Below, in pieces: positions 16,269 to 25,509 of a stretch of DNA of 64,000 nucleotides (within the stretch, counting starts at the first letter, position 1; each line of letters starts with the position of its first letter). Origin of the DNA: Marivita sp046591575 (lineage in GTDB: Bacteria; Pseudomonadota; Alphaproteobacteria; Rhodobacterales; Rhodobacteraceae). The DNA lies in assembly GCF_046591575.1 (NCBI RefSeq), contig NZ_JBIQWA010000003.1, forward strand, positions 482,057 to 546,056, read 5' to 3'. The notes beneath the pieces were generated by a model. That model searched no databases. It saw nothing but the letters and a program-made list of their open reading frames with translations, and was not told the DNA's origin. The translations under genes were made by a program, and so were the position numbers.

Positions 16269-18359
16269 ATGGAGGGACCGGTTCAGGATTTAAGCGGCCT
16301 TGTCCGACAGCTCCAAAGGGGTAGCGACCGGCTTTACTTTTCCCGCGATCAGTTTGCCGTGTTTTACGACGCATGGGTCACAGAACGCGCGATTGCTCCG
16401 GGGTGCCGCTCCATGATGCACGCTGTGGTGTCAACCGCCAACGCCTTGCTGGCCAAAGGAACCACCCCGCCGAACCCGGCCGAAAACGGAGCGGCCCTGG
16501 CACTGGCGCTGGCAGCCCTTGGAGAGCGCAAGGAGATCATCATCTGCCTCAGCGCCGGCGTTGGTGGCGGTCTGTTTGACCAAAGCTATCCAACGCTGCA
16601 ACCGCATGTCGCGCGAAAGCAGATCATGGACCACTTCGCCAACGTGCTTGGCATCAGACCAGACGCGGGCACCGCATCAGGGCCAACACTGCGCGCCGAA
16701 ATGCAGGCAGCCGAATTTCATAAACTGACATCCCCCGAAGCCATCTGGACCGATCCGGGTCATCTTGTCCCTGCCTTATTGCTTGCGCGCCGCAGGCTCT
16801 GCGTGGTCCAGACCTTCAGGGAAAACGGGGATCGGGACAAGACCGGCACCGGCTTTCTGATCGGCCCCTCAACGGTGCTGACAAATCACCACGTGGTCGA
16901 CGGCCTGCCCAAGCACCTGAAGCATCCGGAAGACAGGCTGGAACTGCGCTTTGACTATTCGCCCACAACCGGGCTTGCCGATGCCGAAAGCTCGGTTCAT
17001 TTTGCTGAAAGCGATTGGTGCGTCGCTGACAGCCGTCCGGGGCCGCTTTCGCCGGACGGAGCGCAGGACAATTGGTGGCGCGACCGATCCCGGCGCGAGG
17101 CATGGCGAGAGAGCGTCGAAAACAGTCTCGACTATGCCGTGATCCAGCTGTCCTCAACGCCCGGCCATATGCGCGGCTGGTACGATCTCAATGACGTTGG
17201 CAACCCGCGATACAATCGCGGCTGCTGGGTGTTGCACCACCCGTCAGGGCAATCGCACACGGTGACCGAAGGCGAGATCCATTACGCGCGTCGCAAGGTC
17301 GCGCGCATGTTCCACTCTGCCTCAACGGTCAAGGGATCGTCAGGCGGTCTGGTTCTTGACGCAACCGGGACGCCGGTTGGTTTGCACCATCTGGGGCTGT
17401 CGCACCTGCCAATCACCCAAGACGGCGGGGATCTGGGGGGATACCGGGTGCCCGACGAGGTCGTGAACTGTGCCGTGGTGCTGCAAAGCATCGCGTCAGA
17501 TCTGAAAACCAAAGGGGTGTTCGCCCAGCTTTCGGCGTCACGCTATCCGATGCCGTTCCGCGGCTGCCTTGACGGTGTCCGGCCAGTGTTTGGCCGCGCA
17601 CCACTGCTGCACGACCTTGCCGCGCTGTATCAGGGCGACACACCCGTGATGCGCGTTCATGTGGCCGAGAGCGCCAAACATGTCCTGAAACCTGGCAAGA
17701 CATTCACCATTGACGTAGTAAGGGCGCTCTTCCGCCCGCCGGAACACCATCACATCGTGGTCAATGCCGAGGACATTCAACATGACGCGCTGACCCAGAC
17801 CAAAGCGGTCCTGCGCGGGTTTGCACCGGATCTGATCGACACTCTGCCCCGCACGCCGAACAGCACAACACCGGCCTTTGTGGCGCGGCTGGTCAATCAC
17901 CTTGGCAGCGCCATCCAGGACCGGTTGGGAAATAATACGGTCTGGCTGATGATTGACAGCCTCGACCGCCACACATTGTCAGACGCATCAGGACGCGAAT
18001 TCCTGGCAACGCTTTATGCGCAGGTTCACACCATCAAGAACCTGCGCATCATTCTGATCGGCTTGCCGGTGGACATCACCATTGGCGGCCTTGATCCAAA
18101 TGACGTGATATACAGTTCGATATCCTCCGAGGATATCGACAACACAAGCGCGCTGTTTGACACTTGGCTGGATCAGCGCGGTGCCCGGCAAAAGCCCATG
18201 GGCACAGACGCCCGCGCGCTTTTGAGCCAGACCGTTGCGGCCTATGCGGGCAAGGACATGCCGCTGGCGCGAATGGCGAACTTTACCGAAACCTACATGC
18301 CGGATGTGCTAAAAGCGGTGTTTGGCAGCGCCGACCTGACCACGGATGATCGAACATGA
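16269..18359 (+). CDS. trypsin-like protease fused to a P-loop-like domain
   Basis: The 696-residue protein has an N-terminal helical domain (about 1-160), possibly an effector-associated adaptor. A trypsin-like domain (about 175-415) follows with H208 (LTNHHVV), D288 (LDYAVI) and S358 (VKGSSGG). The C-terminal region (about 440-690) looks like a diverged P-loop NTPase: 'PVMRVHVAESAKHVLKPGKTFTIDVV' with G476-K477-T478, then 'TVWLMIDSLD' as a Walker B-like strand, and 'LRIILIGLP' as a sensor-like strand. The Walker A loop is not canonical, so ATPase activity is uncertain. No signal peptide is visible. It starts 12 bases after the first protease gene and overlaps the ATPase gene by four bases. 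Family names used for such proteins (EAD, VMAP) are only possibilities here. Confidence 0.8.
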   Translation: MEGPVQDLSGLVRQLQRGSDRLYFSRDQFAVFYDAWVTERAIAPGCRSMMHAVVSTANALLAKGTTPPNPAENGAALALALAALGERKEIIICLSAGVGGGLFDQSYPTLQPHVARKQIMDHFANVLGIRPDAGTASGPTLRAEMQAAEFHKLTSPEAIWTDPGHLVPALLLARRRLCVVQTFRENGDRDKTGTGFLIGPSTVLTNHHVVDGLPKHLKHPEDRLELRFDYSPTTGLADAESSVHFAESDWCVADSRPGPLSPDGAQDNWWRDRSRREAWRESVENSLDYAVIQLSSTPGHMRGWYDLNDVGNPRYNRGCWVLHHPSGQSHTVTEGEIHYARRKVARMFHSASTVKGSSGGLVLDATGTPVGLHHLGLSHLPITQDGGDLGGYRVPDEVVNCAVVLQSIASDLKTKGVFAQLSASRYPMPFRGCLDGVRPVFGRAPLLHDLAALYQGDTPVMRVHVAESAKHVLKPGKTFTIDVVRALFRPPEHHHIVVNAEDIQHDALTQTKAVLRGFAPDLIDTLPRTPNSTTPAFVARLVNHLGSAIQDRLGNNTVWLMIDSLDRHTLSDASGREFLATLYAQVHTIKNLRIILIGLPVDITIGGLDPNDVIYSSISSEDIDNTSALFDTWLDQRGARQKPMGTDARALLSQTVAAYAGKDMPLARMANFTETYMPDVLKAVFGSADLTTDDRT

Positions 18360-21300
18360 GCAGCGCCTTGCTTGACCTGGCCTTGCGCAATGCCAGCCTG
18401 TGCGGCCCGTTCGACCCATTGGCGCTCAGCGACAGTCTTGGTCTTGCGGCGGTCGATGCGCCAACCCGCGATGCGGTGCTGGGCGCGCTTGGTCGCTGTT
18501 CGATGGAACGGATACTGACCGGTCCGAACGGCGCTCCGCCGCGATACTGCTGGATGCTTCACCCCGACGCGCGCCGCCGCGTGTTGCAGGGCCTGCTCAG
18601 CGCGCAGATGATCCAAGCGGCACTCGCCACGGCACCGGACCCGCTGCCGGGCGATCAGTTGGGCCCGTTGCTCCGCGCCGCGCTGCGGTGCCAACTGCCT
18701 CAAGACCCCAAACGCAGCGATGAGGAAAGCAGCGACGTTTTTCTGCAACGACAGATAAACCATTGGGGTGCAGTCTACACCGCACTGCAATGCGCCCGCG
18801 ACAGTCCAGCCGCCGACACCCCCTGGATCGAAACACACATTGATGCCGCCGCCATCAAAATCAAAGCCTTGCAGCGCCAACGCGACATCCAGATTGTCCT
18901 GCCCAGCATCAGAACCGACACCGCGTCGCGACCAATCCCGCTTCTTGGACGCGACCATGTCAAACGCAAGCTGTCGGCACATCTTCGTGGACTGGACGAC
19001 GACCCGCGCCCGATCCTCATGACGTCTGTCGACGGGGCGGGCAAATCCGCACTTCTGGCAAGCCTGCTTCATGGCTGGACCACCCGTCGGGGCGGGCCAG
19101 ATGTGATCGTGATACTGGATTTCGACCGTCACCAGCTTGTGACAGCTGAACCGATCCAGATGCTGCAGGAAGTCTTGCGCCAACTGGACACGGGTTTGGT
19201 TCAAAGCGATGTCATCCCGCAGGCGCAACTGCCCTCTGTGCGTGATCACCTGCGCCGCCTTCGCGCCGACATTCCGAACCTGCTGGCAACCGGAACGCCG
19301 CGCGACTTCGGCTCGCAGCTTGGCTATCTCCAGTCTGCGGTGTTCCCGCGTCTTGGGGATTCGGCGGCCCTGCCGCTTGGCCAGCTGTCGATCGCGCTGA
19401 TCATGGACAGCTTTGAAGCAATTGACCAGCAGGGGGCATTTGCGGTGCGACGGCTTTTGGATCTGGAGGCCGCGTTGCGCACCTATGGGCTGTCGGGGCT
19501 GCGGACGGTGGTCAGCGACCGCGCGCCGCCCCTGCCGGAACCGGACCTGACGCAGCTATTCGGCCAGAAAGATAGGCGCATCCAGATCGGTGGACTTGGC
19601 AGAACCTCGGGCGGGCGGCTTTTGAAAAAGCATGACACAGCCGGGGTTTTTCGCACAGTCGCGCAACGGGAAACAGCAAGCGCAGCATTGGGCGGCCACC
19701 CGTCAGCACTGATCGTTCTTGGCCAATACGCAGCCACCCATAAAGCCGATGCCAAGGCCCTGATAAAAGAAATCTCCTGTGAAAACGGCTTCAACGCCGA
19801 GTCCGCACAAACCGAACTCTATGACCGAATTCTGCAGCGGATCGACGACCCCGAGCTGCGTGCAATGGCCTATCCCGGGCTTATCCTGCGGCACCTGAAT
19901 GCAGACATGATCCGGCTTGTCCTTGCCAAAGCGTGTTTCCGGACCGACATCAGCCCCGACACATCCCGCCAATTGAGGGACCGGCTTGGCAAGGAATACT
20001 GGCTGACCGAGCCCGCCGGGGATCTGTTCCCACTCCGCCACCGGCCGCGTTTGAGACGCCTGATGCTGCCGGGCCTTTTGGCTGACCGGACCGAACATGA
20101 CGATGCAGACAAGGCCGCGCGCGACATGTCTCAGGCGGAAAACGCACGCGTGCTTTGCAACGTCGCTGCCGAGTTTTTTGCCAACGGCCCAGCAGTTGCC
20201 GACCCGGCCCACCGATGGTGGCGCGCGATGTCCGCCATCGAACGCAACGTCGAGTCCACCTATTACCGCGCCCTTGGAAACACCATAACGCCCTGGTTCG
20301 ACCGCACATTCGCAAATCATCTGTGTCTCGTTTTGGGATCGGACCTGGACACGCTGCCGCCATCCTGGGCTGCGCGCGCCAAGGCGGTGCGGGGCGAAAC
20401 GCTGCAAGATACGGACTGGGACGCGCTGCCCGAGGACACACGCGACGCAGCGGCTGACAGGGCTTTCCAGATCAAGATCCGTCAAGAGGGATTCGCGCAC
20501 GCAGGCGCGACATTCAAACCCGATCCAAAGACCGGTATTGCACCCGACAGCTCCGTTCCTGATATCAATTCCCCGCCTCATCCCTTACGCCACGTCTCGC
20601 CCCACGCGATATCCCGTGACATTGCCTCGTTTTTTCTAGCGGCCGATTTTGCTGCGGTCGCCAATCTGACACCTGCCTATCTGGACGCTATGTGCGGCAG
20701 CAGTCCCGGATTACCGGCTGGCGATGACCTGTTCCTGTCTGCAGAGTGGTACTGTGTGCTGGCGGCAAGTGTGTGTTCCGACGGCGCACCAATGGCCCAC
20801 CCATTGCCAGAAACCACCCCCGAACAAGGCCCATACCATAGCCTCGTGATGGCCTTGCGGGCGATCCAGACGCGCGGCGCTTTACCCGCTGACCATCCTG
20901 CCCAAACCGGTGATGCGTTGCGGACACTCTTGCCCGATGCCGCCGGCTGGATATCCGCCGATCAGGCCCCCCTGCGGACCTTGCGGTATCATGGCGCAGA
21001 CGTGATGGCAGGGCTGACACGCCCCAAAACCAGGCAGCCGCAGGATATCCGGCTTGCGGCGCGCGCGCTGGCGTTGGCTGTGTGCCCTCAAACGCCGTCT
21101 GATCTGACATCGCAAACGCCGGAGCTTCCCGGCAATCTGCCGACCCTCGTTGAGCCGCTTTATACAACAAAATCTCCGGCTGATCTTGCTTTGATCCAAA
21201 GGCTTTACAGACACAGCGAGCCGTTCCACGTCAGCGTGCGCGATGTCACTGGACTGTCTGACCCAGGTCGCAAGATGTTCACCCGGATGCTGCGGGGTCT

Positions 21301-21607
21301 GTCACCGGAATTATACGGCCCGACCCGGCGCGTGTTGACGGATCTGGGTGCTGAGACCGCAATCAGCTGCGCCGAACATCTCGCGGCCACCTGTGCGCAC
21401 TGGCCACGGGATCTGTCGTTTGAAAAAACCAGCGCCTATCATGACGTACAAGCCGCAACAATTGTCGAGACAAGCGATCAATGCGGCGCATTTGGCGCAC
21501 TTCTGGACCTGCTCGCACCCATGGATTCCCGAGCCCGGCACCTGGCCATGATGCATGCACGGATCGGTCACTGGTTCTTTGCACTGCATGGGCCTGCGGT
21601 GCCCTGA
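18356..21607 (+). CDS. large STAND-like ATPase of the protease operon
   Basis: This 1083-residue protein starts in an ATGA overlap with the previous stop. Residues 1-150 are helical and may include a winged-helix or adaptor domain. The NTPase core (about 190-480) has 'LLGRDHVKRKL' before a Walker A SVDGAGKS (224-231), Walker B 'IALIMDSFEAID' (D351, E354) and a sensor-like 'LRTVVSDRAPP'. The downstream 'LGGHPSALIVLGQYA' resembles the winged-helix junction of STAND/NACHT-type switches. The remaining 500 or so residues are mostly helical, without obvious TPR or WD motifs, and may be the sensor. STAND ATPases act as ATP-dependent switches that oligomerise when triggered. With two proteases upstream, the likely role is to sense a trigger and activate proteolysis; this is inference. 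Confidence 0.75.
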   Translation: MSSALLDLALRNASLCGPFDPLALSDSLGLAAVDAPTRDAVLGALGRCSMERILTGPNGAPPRYCWMLHPDARRRVLQGLLSAQMIQAALATAPDPLPGDQLGPLLRAALRCQLPQDPKRSDEESSDVFLQRQINHWGAVYTALQCARDSPAADTPWIETHIDAAAIKIKALQRQRDIQIVLPSIRTDTASRPIPLLGRDHVKRKLSAHLRGLDDDPRPILMTSVDGAGKSALLASLLHGWTTRRGGPDVIVILDFDRHQLVTAEPIQMLQEVLRQLDTGLVQSDVIPQAQLPSVRDHLRRLRADIPNLLATGTPRDFGSQLGYLQSAVFPRLGDSAALPLGQLSIALIMDSFEAIDQQGAFAVRRLLDLEAALRTYGLSGLRTVVSDRAPPLPEPDLTQLFGQKDRRIQIGGLGRTSGGRLLKKHDTAGVFRTVAQRETASAALGGHPSALIVLGQYAATHKADAKALIKEISCENGFNAESAQTELYDRILQRIDDPELRAMAYPGLILRHLNADMIRLVLAKACFRTDISPDTSRQLRDRLGKEYWLTEPAGDLFPLRHRPRLRRLMLPGLLADRTEHDDADKAARDMSQAENARVLCNVAAEFFANGPAVADPAHRWWRAMSAIERNVESTYYRALGNTITPWFDRTFANHLCLVLGSDLDTLPPSWAARAKAVRGETLQDTDWDALPEDTRDAAADRAFQIKIRQEGFAHAGATFKPDPKTGIAPDSSVPDINSPPHPLRHVSPHAISRDIASFFLAADFAAVANLTPAYLDAMCGSSPGLPAGDDLFLSAEWYCVLAASVCSDGAPMAHPLPETTPEQGPYHSLVMALRAIQTRGALPADHPAQTGDALRTLLPDAAGWISADQAPLRTLRYHGADVMAGLTRPKTRQPQDIRLAARALALAVCPQTPSDLTSQTPELPGNLPTLVEPLYTTKSPADLALIQRLYRHSEPFHVSVRDVTGLSDPGRKMFTRMLRGLSPELYGPTRRVLTDLGAETAISCAEHLAATCAHWPRDLSFEKTSAYHDVQAATIVETSDQCGAFGALLDLLAPMDSRARHLAMMHARIGHWFFALHGPAVP

Positions 21608-21658
21608 CAACCCGAAAGTTTGAGACCCACGCCAGCCGCCACCCTAGGGTCCGGTAGA

Positions 21659-22591
21659 TCAATACCCACGGGCCGCATCAGCCATATCCGGGCAGGTGCC
21701 CGTTTCGGCAAATGACTTGAGATTGGCCGCGATGAGCCGTCCTCCCGTGGCCGCATCAATTTGCGACGCGACATGCGGGGTGACGGTGATGGCCGGGTGA
21801 TCCCAGAACGGATGATCGGTTGGCAAGGGTTCGATATGAAACACATCCAGCGTGGCCTGCTTGATATGGCCCGATTTCAGCGCCGCCAGAAGATCGTCAT
21901 CCACCAGATGCCCGCCACGCGCACAGTTGATGACACAGGCCCCTGGTGCCAGCTTGCCAAACAGATCGGCTTTCAGGATGCCGGTGGTTGCATCGGTCAG
22001 CGGCAACAGGTTTACCAAAATTTCGCACCCGGACAGAAACGCGTCCAATGTCCCCGCCCCCGCATAGGTTTCGACGCCTTGGATGGTTTTTTCCGATTTC
22101 GACCAGCCACGGGTGGCAAAGCCTAGCCCTGACAGGGTTTCAGCCGCTGCCGCGCCCAGATTGCCCAACCCCATCACGCCAACCGTGCGGTTCGGGGCAA
22201 CAGGGACAACGATGGCATGCCAGTCCTTTTCCGCCTGCGCCTGCAACTGACGCGGCATATCGCGGTGATGGCGCAGCACATGCAGCGCCACATATTCGCG
22301 CATGCGCTGGGTCAGATCGTCGCCCACGGTGCGAATGATCGGTACATCTGCGGGCAATTCAGGGTCCGCCAGAACGTGGTCGATCCCCGCCCCGATGGAA
22401 ACGATCACCTCAAGATGGGGAAATGTGGCAAGATCGCCGGGGCGCGGTCGCCAGACAACGGCGTGTTTCACCGCCGCGCGGTCTTTTATGTCTTCAATCG
22501 ACGCGATATCCCATCCGGGCAGCAACCCTTGCAGCATTTCCACCCACCAGTGGGTCTTTTCTTCTGAGGGCAAGTAGACAGCGACGGTCAT
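21659..22591 (-). CDS. D-2-hydroxyacid dehydrogenase, glyoxylate/hydroxypyruvate reductase type
   Basis: The 310-residue NAD(P)H-dependent oxidoreductase matches the GhrA branch: Rossmann motif VMGLGNLG (about 138-145), 'GACVINCARGGHLVDDDLLAALKSGHIKQATLDVFHIEPLP' with the catalytic Arg and Glu, and 'TPHVAS' with the catalytic His. It reduces 2-oxoacids such as glyoxylate or hydroxypyruvate in the cytoplasm. AGGA stands 6 nt before ATG 22591. It is divergent from the LysR gene, with 38 bases between the starts, so it is the likely LysR target. Its convergent neighbour is the large ATPase, 51 bases away. Confidence 0.88.
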   Translation of the reverse strand: MTVAVYLPSEEKTHWWVEMLQGLLPGWDIASIEDIKDRAAVKHAVVWRPRPGDLATFPHLEVIVSIGAGIDHVLADPELPADVPIIRTVGDDLTQRMREYVALHVLRHHRDMPRQLQAQAEKDWHAIVVPVAPNRTVGVMGLGNLGAAAAETLSGLGFATRGWSKSEKTIQGVETYAGAGTLDAFLSGCEILVNLLPLTDATTGILKADLFGKLAPGACVINCARGGHLVDDDLLAALKSGHIKQATLDVFHIEPLPTDHPFWDHPAITVTPHVASQIDAATGGRLIAANLKSFAETGTCPDMADAARGY

Positions 22592-22629
22592 AAGTGATCC
22601 TTTGATCCGGGTGTAATGATGGTTTGGCG

Positions 22630-23544
22630 ATGAATTTCAAGCAGCTTGAAGCGTTTTACTGGCTTTGCCAGATCAAGAACTATCGCAAGACGGCCGAGCG
22701 GCTGAGCCTGACCCAACCTGCGGTTTCGGCGCGGATTCAGGGGCTTGAGCGCGACCTGGGCAAAACCCTGATAGATCGCGACGCACCTGAATTCCAGCTG
22801 ACCGATCAAGGCGTCGAAGTGGCGGAATTCGCGCTGAGCTTTCTGAACCTTCAGGATGCCATGAACAGCCGTCTGCAAGACAAAAAGAAGCGACGGATTT
22901 CTGTGGGTCTTGCCGGAATGGCAACGATCACCTGGGGCCCGGCCTTGCTGGATCGCCTGCGTTCCGAGCATCCGGATATGATGCTCGACATCTTTTCGGG
23001 ATCGGATTTGCAGTTGAGCCGATTTATCGAGGCAGGCACCCTGGACATCGCGTTCACGGCCAGCGGCGACAAGGTGCCGGACGCGGATTTCTCGGTCACC
23101 TATAATGTGGGATGGGTGGCGCGGCCCAAGCTGATCGAGGCGCAAACCCTGCCGATGACGCCTGGAACCCTGCGCGATCTGCCGCTGGTGCTGTATCCGA
23201 AAACATCGCCGCTTTTTAATCCGGTGGCTGATTATGTCGACGAAATGTCGTCGCGCGCCGCACCGCGTCACTATGGCAATTCTCTTGCCACCATCTGCGA
23301 AATGGTGCGCAAAGGCTATGGCGCGTCGGCCTTGGCGCTCAGCGCACTGGAAGATGAAATTGCCGACGGAAGCCTTGTGGAAATCCCGGTCACCGAACCG
23401 ATCAGCCCGCTGAATGTCGCGTGCAGCTACGCCAATCGCACCCGCCGCAAAGAGATCGGCACAGTGCTTGACATGGCCCGCGAGGTTGCGCGGGAGTGGT
23501 GCTCGGCCCATCATCGCTACAGCTCCTTTGCCCCCCTGCCCTAG
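22630..23544 (+). CDS. LysR family transcriptional regulator
   Basis: This 304-residue protein has the LysR N-terminal helix-turn-helix (MNFKQLEAFYWLCQIKNYRKTAERLSLTQPAVSARIQGLERDLGKTLIDR) and a periplasmic-binding-protein-like effector domain. The ATG at 22630 gives the family-standard MNFKQLEAF start; a TTG at 22624 is in frame but less likely. It is divergent from the 2-hydroxyacid dehydrogenase and convergent with the RraA-like gene, overlapping it by four bases at the stops. It probably controls the dehydrogenase, and possibly the TRAP operon, in response to a small organic acid. Confidence 0.88.
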   Translation: MNFKQLEAFYWLCQIKNYRKTAERLSLTQPAVSARIQGLERDLGKTLIDRDAPEFQLTDQGVEVAEFALSFLNLQDAMNSRLQDKKKRRISVGLAGMATITWGPALLDRLRSEHPDMMLDIFSGSDLQLSRFIEAGTLDIAFTASGDKVPDADFSVTYNVGWVARPKLIEAQTLPMTPGTLRDLPLVLYPKTSPLFNPVADYVDEMSSRAAPRHYGNSLATICEMVRKGYGASALALSALEDEIADGSLVEIPVTEPISPLNVACSYANRTRRKEIGTVLDMAREVAREWCSAHHRYSSFAPLP

Positions 23545-24215
23545 CCCAGCTTGTCCTGAACCATTTTCGTGGCCCCCGACAAGGTGCCAAGATGGGTGCC
23601 GTCGCTGACCTTGGCCTCCGATATCCGGCCGCGTTCGGTCTTGATTTCGCCCTCAGCCAGAACCGCGTCCAAATCGTCGGGCGCGATGAACAAAACACCG
23701 GAATCGTCAGCCAGCACCGCATAGCCCGGCAGCACCGCCGCCCCGCCGATACACACCGGTACGTTGAACCCGCCGCCCGTGTTGTAAAGCCGCGTTGTCA
23801 CCGGCGACGGGCCGCGCGACCACATGGCAAACCCTTGCTCTTCGACTTCGGCAGTGTCGGTATGAGGCCCATCGACACACGCGCCCTCAAGCCCCATCAT
23901 CGCCGCCATCCGCGTCACGCCACCGCCCCAACAGGCGTATTTGGTATCGCCCAGCCGATCCACCGCCACAAAATAGCCGGGTCCGACCAGTGACAGGCAA
24001 TGATGCAGCAGGGTGGAATCCAGCCCAGGAATGGCCAGCGTCGCCACCGTGCCCGTCACCACCTTGCCGGTGATCACCGGCTGAATTGCCGGCGCGACAA
24101 AGCCGAAATGATAGAAATGCCCAATCGTTGCGGTTTCGAGTTTTGCCAGACGGTCCAGCTTGTCCTGCGCGATCTTCTCGGGCATCGGGTTCATTTTGTA
24201 GGTCAGGTTGGTCAT
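23541..24215 (-). CDS. RraA-like/HMG aldolase family protein with altered active site
   Basis: The 224-residue protein belongs to the RraA/4-hydroxy-4-methyl-2-oxoglutarate aldolase family, with 'YFVAVDRLGDTKYACWGGGVTRMAAMMGLEGACVDGPHTDTAEVEEQGFAMWSRGPSP' and a following 'NVPVCIGGAAVLPGYAVLADDSGVLFI' strand. Family aldolases use an Arg-Asp pair in 'DGxxRD' to bind substrate and Mg; here the segment reads DGPHTD, so the Arg is absent and the activity may differ. AGGA lies 5 nt before ATG 24215, which I chose over an upstream codon at 24242 that would overlap dctM. It is the last gene of the dctPQM operon, suggesting it acts on the imported acid. Confidence 0.78.
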   Translation of the reverse strand: MTNLTYKMNPMPEKIAQDKLDRLAKLETATIGHFYHFGFVAPAIQPVITGKVVTGTVATLAIPGLDSTLLHHCLSLVGPGYFVAVDRLGDTKYACWGGGVTRMAAMMGLEGACVDGPHTDTAEVEEQGFAMWSRGPSPVTTRLYNTGGGFNVPVCIGGAAVLPGYAVLADDSGVLFIAPDDLDAVLAEGEIKTERGRISEAKVSDGTHLGTLSGATKMVQDKLG

Positions 24216-24222
24216 GTCGGTC

Positions 24223-25506
24223 CTATTGTTTTCCAAGAACAAGGTCGGGAAGAAACGTTGATATCTGCGGAATGTAAGTGAGCATGAGCAGCACCACGAT
24301 CAGCGGCACCAGCATCGGCAGAACCGCCATCGTCACTTTTTCAAACGGCACGCGGCCCACTTCGGCAACGATATAAAGACCGATCCCCATCGGCGGGGTG
24401 GCGATACCGATCAGCAGGCCCAGCTGGATGATGATGCCAAAATGTACCCGGTCGATCCCGTAGGCGTCGATCAGCGGCAAAAGCGTTGGCACAAGGATCA
24501 GCTTGGCCGGAACCCCCTCGACCACGCAACCCACAAGGATGATGAACACCAAGAGCAGCCCCAGAAACACGTTCCGGCTCTCGGTCAGCGAAAAGGTCCA
24601 TTCCGCCAGCTTTTGCGGTGTCTGGTCGATGGCCAGAAGCCAGCCCATCGCAATGGAAAACGCGATGATGATCATGATCACCGATGTCATCATGGCCGTA
24701 TCGCTCAGCGCGCCAAAAAAGCCCTTCCAAGTCAGCTCTTTGTACCAGACGCCCAGCAGGATGCAGTAGAGACAGGCCAGCACGCCCGCCTCGGTCGCGG
24801 TGACGAAACCGAACATGATCGAGCCAAGAATGATCGCAGGTGCCATCAACGCCGCAAAGCCATGCCGCGCGCTTCCGGCCACTTGCTTGACCGTGGCGCG
24901 AGGTTGGGTCGGAAAGTTCTCGAACCCGGCCCGAAGGCGCACATAGATCATCAGCGACATCCCAACCAGCAAGCCTGGAACAAGCCCCGCCAGAAACATC
25001 CGTTCGATGGATTGCTGGGCAAGGAACGCATAGATCACCAGCCCGATGGACGGCGGGATCAGCGGCCCGATCACCGATGACGCCACGGTGATCGCAGCGG
25101 CAAAGGCCGGTTTGTACCCGGCTTCGCGCATCGCCTTGATTTCAATCGCTCCAAGCCCCGCGCAATCGGCCACGGCAGCCCCGGAAATCCCAGCGAAAAT
25201 CATCGACGACAGAACGTTCACCTGCGCCAACCCGGCCTTCATATGCCCCACCAGCGCGTTGGCGAATGTGAAGATGCGCTCGGTCACCCCTGTCGCGTTC
25301 ATCAGGTTGCCTGCCATGATGAAGAACGGAACGGCGGTCAGCGACGCCTTGTTCACGCCCTCCAGCATTTGCTGCGGGATGATCTGCAACGCGTTTGAAA
25401 AATCCGAGGTCAGAAAGGTCAGCACAACGGCGGTGCCGATGGCAATAGAGATCGGCACACGCATCAGGATAAGCACAATGAACGTGCCGAACAAAATCCA
25501 AGCCAT
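24223..25506 (-). CDS. TRAP transporter large permease (DctM)
   Basis: This 427-residue integral membrane protein has the DctM signature pattern: 'RVPISIAIGTAVVLTFL', 'GVNKASLTAVPFFIMAGNLMNATGVTERIF', 'SMIFAGISGAAVADCAGLGAIEIKAM', 'SSVIGPLIPPSIGLVIYA' and 'VVEGVPAKLILVPTLLPLIDAYGIDRVHFGIIIQLGLLIGIATPPMGIGLYIV'. It forms the substrate channel of a sodium-driven importer. It follows dctQ with three bases between them. Confidence 0.93.
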   Translation of the reverse strand: MAWILFGTFIVLILMRVPISIAIGTAVVLTFLTSDFSNALQIIPQQMLEGVNKASLTAVPFFIMAGNLMNATGVTERIFTFANALVGHMKAGLAQVNVLSSMIFAGISGAAVADCAGLGAIEIKAMREAGYKPAFAAAITVASSVIGPLIPPSIGLVIYAFLAQQSIERMFLAGLVPGLLVGMSLMIYVRLRAGFENFPTQPRATVKQVAGSARHGFAALMAPAIILGSIMFGFVTATEAGVLACLYCILLGVWYKELTWKGFFGALSDTAMMTSVIMIIIAFSIAMGWLLAIDQTPQKLAEWTFSLTESRNVFLGLLLVFIILVGCVVEGVPAKLILVPTLLPLIDAYGIDRVHFGIIIQLGLLIGIATPPMGIGLYIVAEVGRVPFEKVTMAVLPMLVPLIVVLLMLTYIPQISTFLPDLVLGKQ

Positions 25507-25509
25507 ACC

